Assembly (NCBI GenBank): GCA_012032575.1
Contig: JAAUSP010000351.1
Location: 1 to 7,882 of the forward strand
Reading direction: 5' to 3'
Length of the DNA stretch: 7,882 nucleotides
Origin: Anaerolineales bacterium
Lineage (GTDB): Bacteria > Chloroflexota > Anaerolineae > 4572-78 > J111
In this document: piece after piece, positions 6,004-7,882 of the stretch
How the letters are laid out: the number at the start of each line of letters is the position of its first letter
Numbering within the stretch: the stretch's first letter is position 1
Notes under the pieces: generated by a model
Told to the model about the DNA's origin: nothing
Databases searched by the model: none
Seen by the model: the letters and a program-made list of their open reading frames with translations, nothing else
Translations under genes and position numbers: made by a program

Positions 6004-6690
6004 ATGTTAGCTCTATTCAACGGACGTCTCCACAGTAGGCTTAGTGCCAAGTTTTTAGGAATGATCATCGCTGCCTTCATCACCATAACCCTCATCGGTT
6101 GCGCCAAAATGGAAACCCACCTGACCTTATATGCCAATGAAACCTGGCAGAGTCAATTATTGATCGAAATTCCGCCGGAAACGATAGCCATGATCGGCGG
6201 TCCCGCTGCCTTAGAGGCCCGCTTAAAAGATCAACTCCAGCAAGCCGGCCTTAAGGAAACCGATGTCAATTTTCACCAGGAAACCCGCAACGATGGTATC
6301 ACCATCATTGAAGCCCAAGTCAAAGGCCAAACCTTTGACCAACTTAACCGTATGATTTTTGACGGCCAAGCCACTATTGAAGCCAACACTGTTGACGGCC
6401 AACGGCAGATTACCATCAAACGCACCTACGTCGAGCCTCCCCTCGGTTTAACCATTATTAAGATTAGCGGTGGAGCCATCATCCACAACAACGCCGACCG
6501 AGTCGAAGGCAATACCGCTATTTGGGAAAACCCCCACCAGGTCGAAATCACCCTGACCGAGGCCGGTGAGCAGACCTGGTGGTTATGGGGAGTGGGCGCA
6601 CTCATCGGCGGTGGGGTATGTTTGAGCATGGTTGTGGTCAGCGCTGTGGCCGGGACATGGTGGTATTGGCGGCGGGGGGAAAGACTATGA
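6004..6690 (+). CDS. LppM-like lipoprotein with C-terminal membrane helix
   Basis: The product has 228 residues; AGGAG lies 11 bases before the ATG. The N terminus has a basic region, a hydrophobic core and the lipobox LIGC, with Cys33 as the predicted lipidated residue. The mature domain (ETHLTLYANETWQSQLLIEI and onwards) is extracytoplasmic and rich in beta-strand patterns. It contains repeated segments of the kind seen in LppM/DUF3153 lipoproteins, where a threading chain of strands surrounds a small helix. A long hydrophobic segment follows at about 192-222, then RRGERL. It is thus anchored twice: by lipid at the front and by a helix at the back, with a basic cytoplasmic tail. The family assignment rests on this layout and on general sequence resemblance, so it is moderate. 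A gap of 70 bases separates it from the TPR gene. Confidence 0.7.
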   Translation: MLALFNGRLHSRLSAKFLGMIIAAFITITLIGCAKMETHLTLYANETWQSQLLIEIPPETIAMIGGPAALEARLKDQLQQAGLKETDVNFHQETRNDGITIIEAQVKGQTFDQLNRMIFDGQATIEANTVDGQRQITIKRTYVEPPLGLTIIKISGGAIIHNNADRVEGNTAIWENPHQVEITLTEAGEQTWWLWGVGALIGGGVCLSMVVVSAVAGTWWYWRRGERL

Positions 6691-6740
6691 ACTAACAGTG
6701 TAAAAGCGATATCGTGAAAAAACATTTATCAAAAAGAACC

Positions 6741-6747
6741 AGGAGGG
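6741..6747 (+). promoter_or_regulatory. Ribosome binding site selecting a GTG start
   Basis: AGGAGGG is followed by TAAAACT and GTG at 6755, an ideal seven-base spacing. The ATG at 6761, two codons later, would lie 13 bases away, so GTG is the better start. Confidence 0.7.
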
Positions 6748-6754
6748 TAAAACT

Positions 6755-7621
6755 GTGAATATGTCAAACATCTATAAAGCTGTTCGTTTGAGTTTCATGG
6801 CCGTTGTGCTGGGAGTGATCGTGGGGTTTATCAATTGGCCTGCTGCCTCTAGCGAGCCAAATGGTCTGATCGCCTTGCAACCGCCTTCATTCGTCGGTCT
6901 CGCTCAAGCTCAAGGCATACCGCTTCAATCCATCGTCAATGAGGCCGGCATCGCCGCTTACTTCAGTGCCGGGAATGCCATCAATCTGAACAACGTGCGT
7001 AGCTTGTACCGCACCCTCGAAGCCGATACCGCCCAATATTTGCTTGGCTCGATCTCCGTGCCGGGCTATGATGAAGGCCACGATGTTCACGTCTATATCA
7101 GTAGCAATTCGCCGGGTTGGGTGCTGGCCTACTATCACAAAACTGAGCCAACCGCCAAAATCTTCGACTGGCTTTATTATGACACCAACGGCCAGATTAA
7201 AACTAAACTGGGGCAGGTACTGGAAAGGGTCACCGGACAACTCGGCGTCTCTCCAACAGTGCAGTATTACCACTTTAACTATCCCAACGCCAACAAGCTG
7301 ATGTTGATTGCTGAAACCCGGACCGATCACGGAAGTGACTCCTTTCAGGTCAATTTACCCGGCAACCTGATCCATTCCGAACAGAGTTGGTCTTTAGGCG
7401 GAAATGATGTAAATGGTACCGGCGAGTACCGTTACGACCTTGCCTCACAACAAATTGGGTTTTTGAAATCTCGTGGTTGGATTTTTGGGTCAGGTTTCTT
7501 CCCTGGCTCTGGGTTAGCCACAAATACAAACCATACTATTACAGTATCGGCTTATCTCGCTTCCGGCTATGGCCCACCTAAAGCTTTTGGCGGTCTGGCA
7601 TTGGTATATAAAGGGCCATAA
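6755..7621 (+). CDS. Secreted protein of unknown family
   Basis: The gene begins with GTG. The product has 288 residues. Residues 1-33 form a signal peptide or signal anchor (AVRLSFMAVVLGVIVGF, then AASSEP), so the protein is exported. The mature part begins near LAQAQGIPLQ, and a region around NLNNVRSLYRTLEADTAQYL reads as a soluble domain. Strings of aromatic residues and strand-like patterns follow (VHVYISSNSPGWVLAYYHK, FDWLYYDTNGQ). Asn, Gly and Thr are frequent in the last third, as in beta-rich extracellular domains. There is no cysteine, catalytic triad or metal motif that I can defend. I recall proteins of this general kind in Chloroflexota but cannot name a family. Its stop is two bases from the next start, so the next secreted protein is translationally linked. 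Confidence 0.75.
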   Translation: MNMSNIYKAVRLSFMAVVLGVIVGFINWPAASSEPNGLIALQPPSFVGLAQAQGIPLQSIVNEAGIAAYFSAGNAINLNNVRSLYRTLEADTAQYLLGSISVPGYDEGHDVHVYISSNSPGWVLAYYHKTEPTAKIFDWLYYDTNGQIKTKLGQVLERVTGQLGVSPTVQYYHFNYPNANKLMLIAETRTDHGSDSFQVNLPGNLIHSEQSWSLGGNDVNGTGEYRYDLASQQIGFLKSRGWIFGSGFFPGSGLATNTNHTITVSAYLASGYGPPKAFGGLALVYKGP

Positions 7622-7623
7622 CG

Positions 7624-7882
7624 ATGAAAAAGTTACTCATTAGCCTCAGTGTGTTAGGCTGGCTAGGGCTGATGTGGGTCACTTCAGCCTTTGGACAGAT
7701 CTCCTGTACCGGCGATGGTATCACTGTAATTGACGCTGATACGACCTGGTGTAGTTCGGTCACGGGTTCCACCACCCTGAACAATCTACTGAACAATGCG
7801 ACAGCCCGGGTCGCCTTTCACTACGCCGACGCTAACCGCTCTTTCAATCTGATGCCCGACCCCTTTCGCCCTTTACTCGACA
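7624..7882 (+). CDS. Secreted protein, N-terminal part, runs off the right edge
   Basis: The frame starts at an ATG two bases after the previous stop and stays open for 86 codons to the window end. It begins MKKLLISLSVLGWLGLMWVT followed by SAFGQ. This is a classic signal peptide with two lysines, a hydrophobic core and a small-residue cleavage region near residue 24. The mature start ISCTGDGITVIDADTTWCSS contains two cysteines about 15 residues apart, which could form a disulfide outside the cell. The rest (TLNNLLNNATARVAFHYADA) suggests a beta-rich extracellular domain. No ribosome binding site fits the tiny gap, but AAAGGG at 7610-7615, inside the end of the preceding gene, may serve and would favour coupled translation. 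The family cannot be told from this portion. Confidence 0.75.
   Translation, partial: MKKLLISLSVLGWLGLMWVTSAFGQISCTGDGITVIDADTTWCSSVTGSTTLNNLLNNATARVAFHYADANRSFNLMPDPFRPLLD

Noticed and set aside
6887..7330. Minus-strand open frame of 147 codons.
   Set aside because: It is a shadow of the secreted protein gene, which has a strong ribosome binding site and a signal peptide.

Overview
The window looks like a piece of a Chloroflexota genome, most likely an Anaerolineae-type bacterium. This is inferred from gene content: a split NB-ARC/TPR STAND pair whose ATPase carries a sigma-region-4-like N-terminal helix-turn-helix, a cysteine-free DJ-1/PfpI-like protein, a DUF4190-type membrane protein, and secreted proteins of a kind I associate with that phylum. 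No RNA gene, tRNA, CRISPR array, transposase or phage gene is visible.

Layout. (1) Positions 1-161, minus strand: the start of a P-loop ATPase gene that runs off the left edge and is broken by a one-base frameshift inside its Walker A motif. (2) 162-435: a gene-free divergent region with a small inverted repeat and a long palindromic leader. (3) 436-603: a 55-residue single-pass membrane microprotein. (4) 604-832: no gene, but two strong secondary structures, a nested inverted-repeat element at 616-711 and a terminator-like hairpin at 768-808. (5) 833-3454, minus strand: a two-gene operon of an NB-ARC ATPase (broken by two one-base deletions) followed, with a 10-base overlap, by a seven-repeat TPR protein. 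A good promoter lies at 3521-3549. (6) 3616-7882, plus strand: a run of seven genes facing the same way with small gaps. They are a DJ-1/PfpI-like protein (frameshifted), a DUF4190-like membrane protein, a three-helix membrane protein, a TPR protein with C-terminal membrane segments (frameshifted), an LppM-like lipoprotein, a secreted protein of unknown family, and the start of a second secreted protein.

How the genes work together. The minus-strand pair reads as a STAND signal-transduction switch split into an ATPase/HTH chain and a sensor/TPR chain made from coupled cistrons. The plus-strand genes are dominated by membrane, lipoprotein and secreted products, so I infer an envelope-associated gene group whose function I cannot name.

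A key caveat applies to the sequence itself. Five reading-frame breaks (near 41, 2731, 3287, 3975 and 5146) are all repaired by adding exactly one base, mostly in a short homopolymer, and the reading frames on both sides remain family-like. This points to uncorrected single-base deletions in the assembly rather than five decaying genes. Annotation that follows the raw frames would report about nine fragments instead of four genes.
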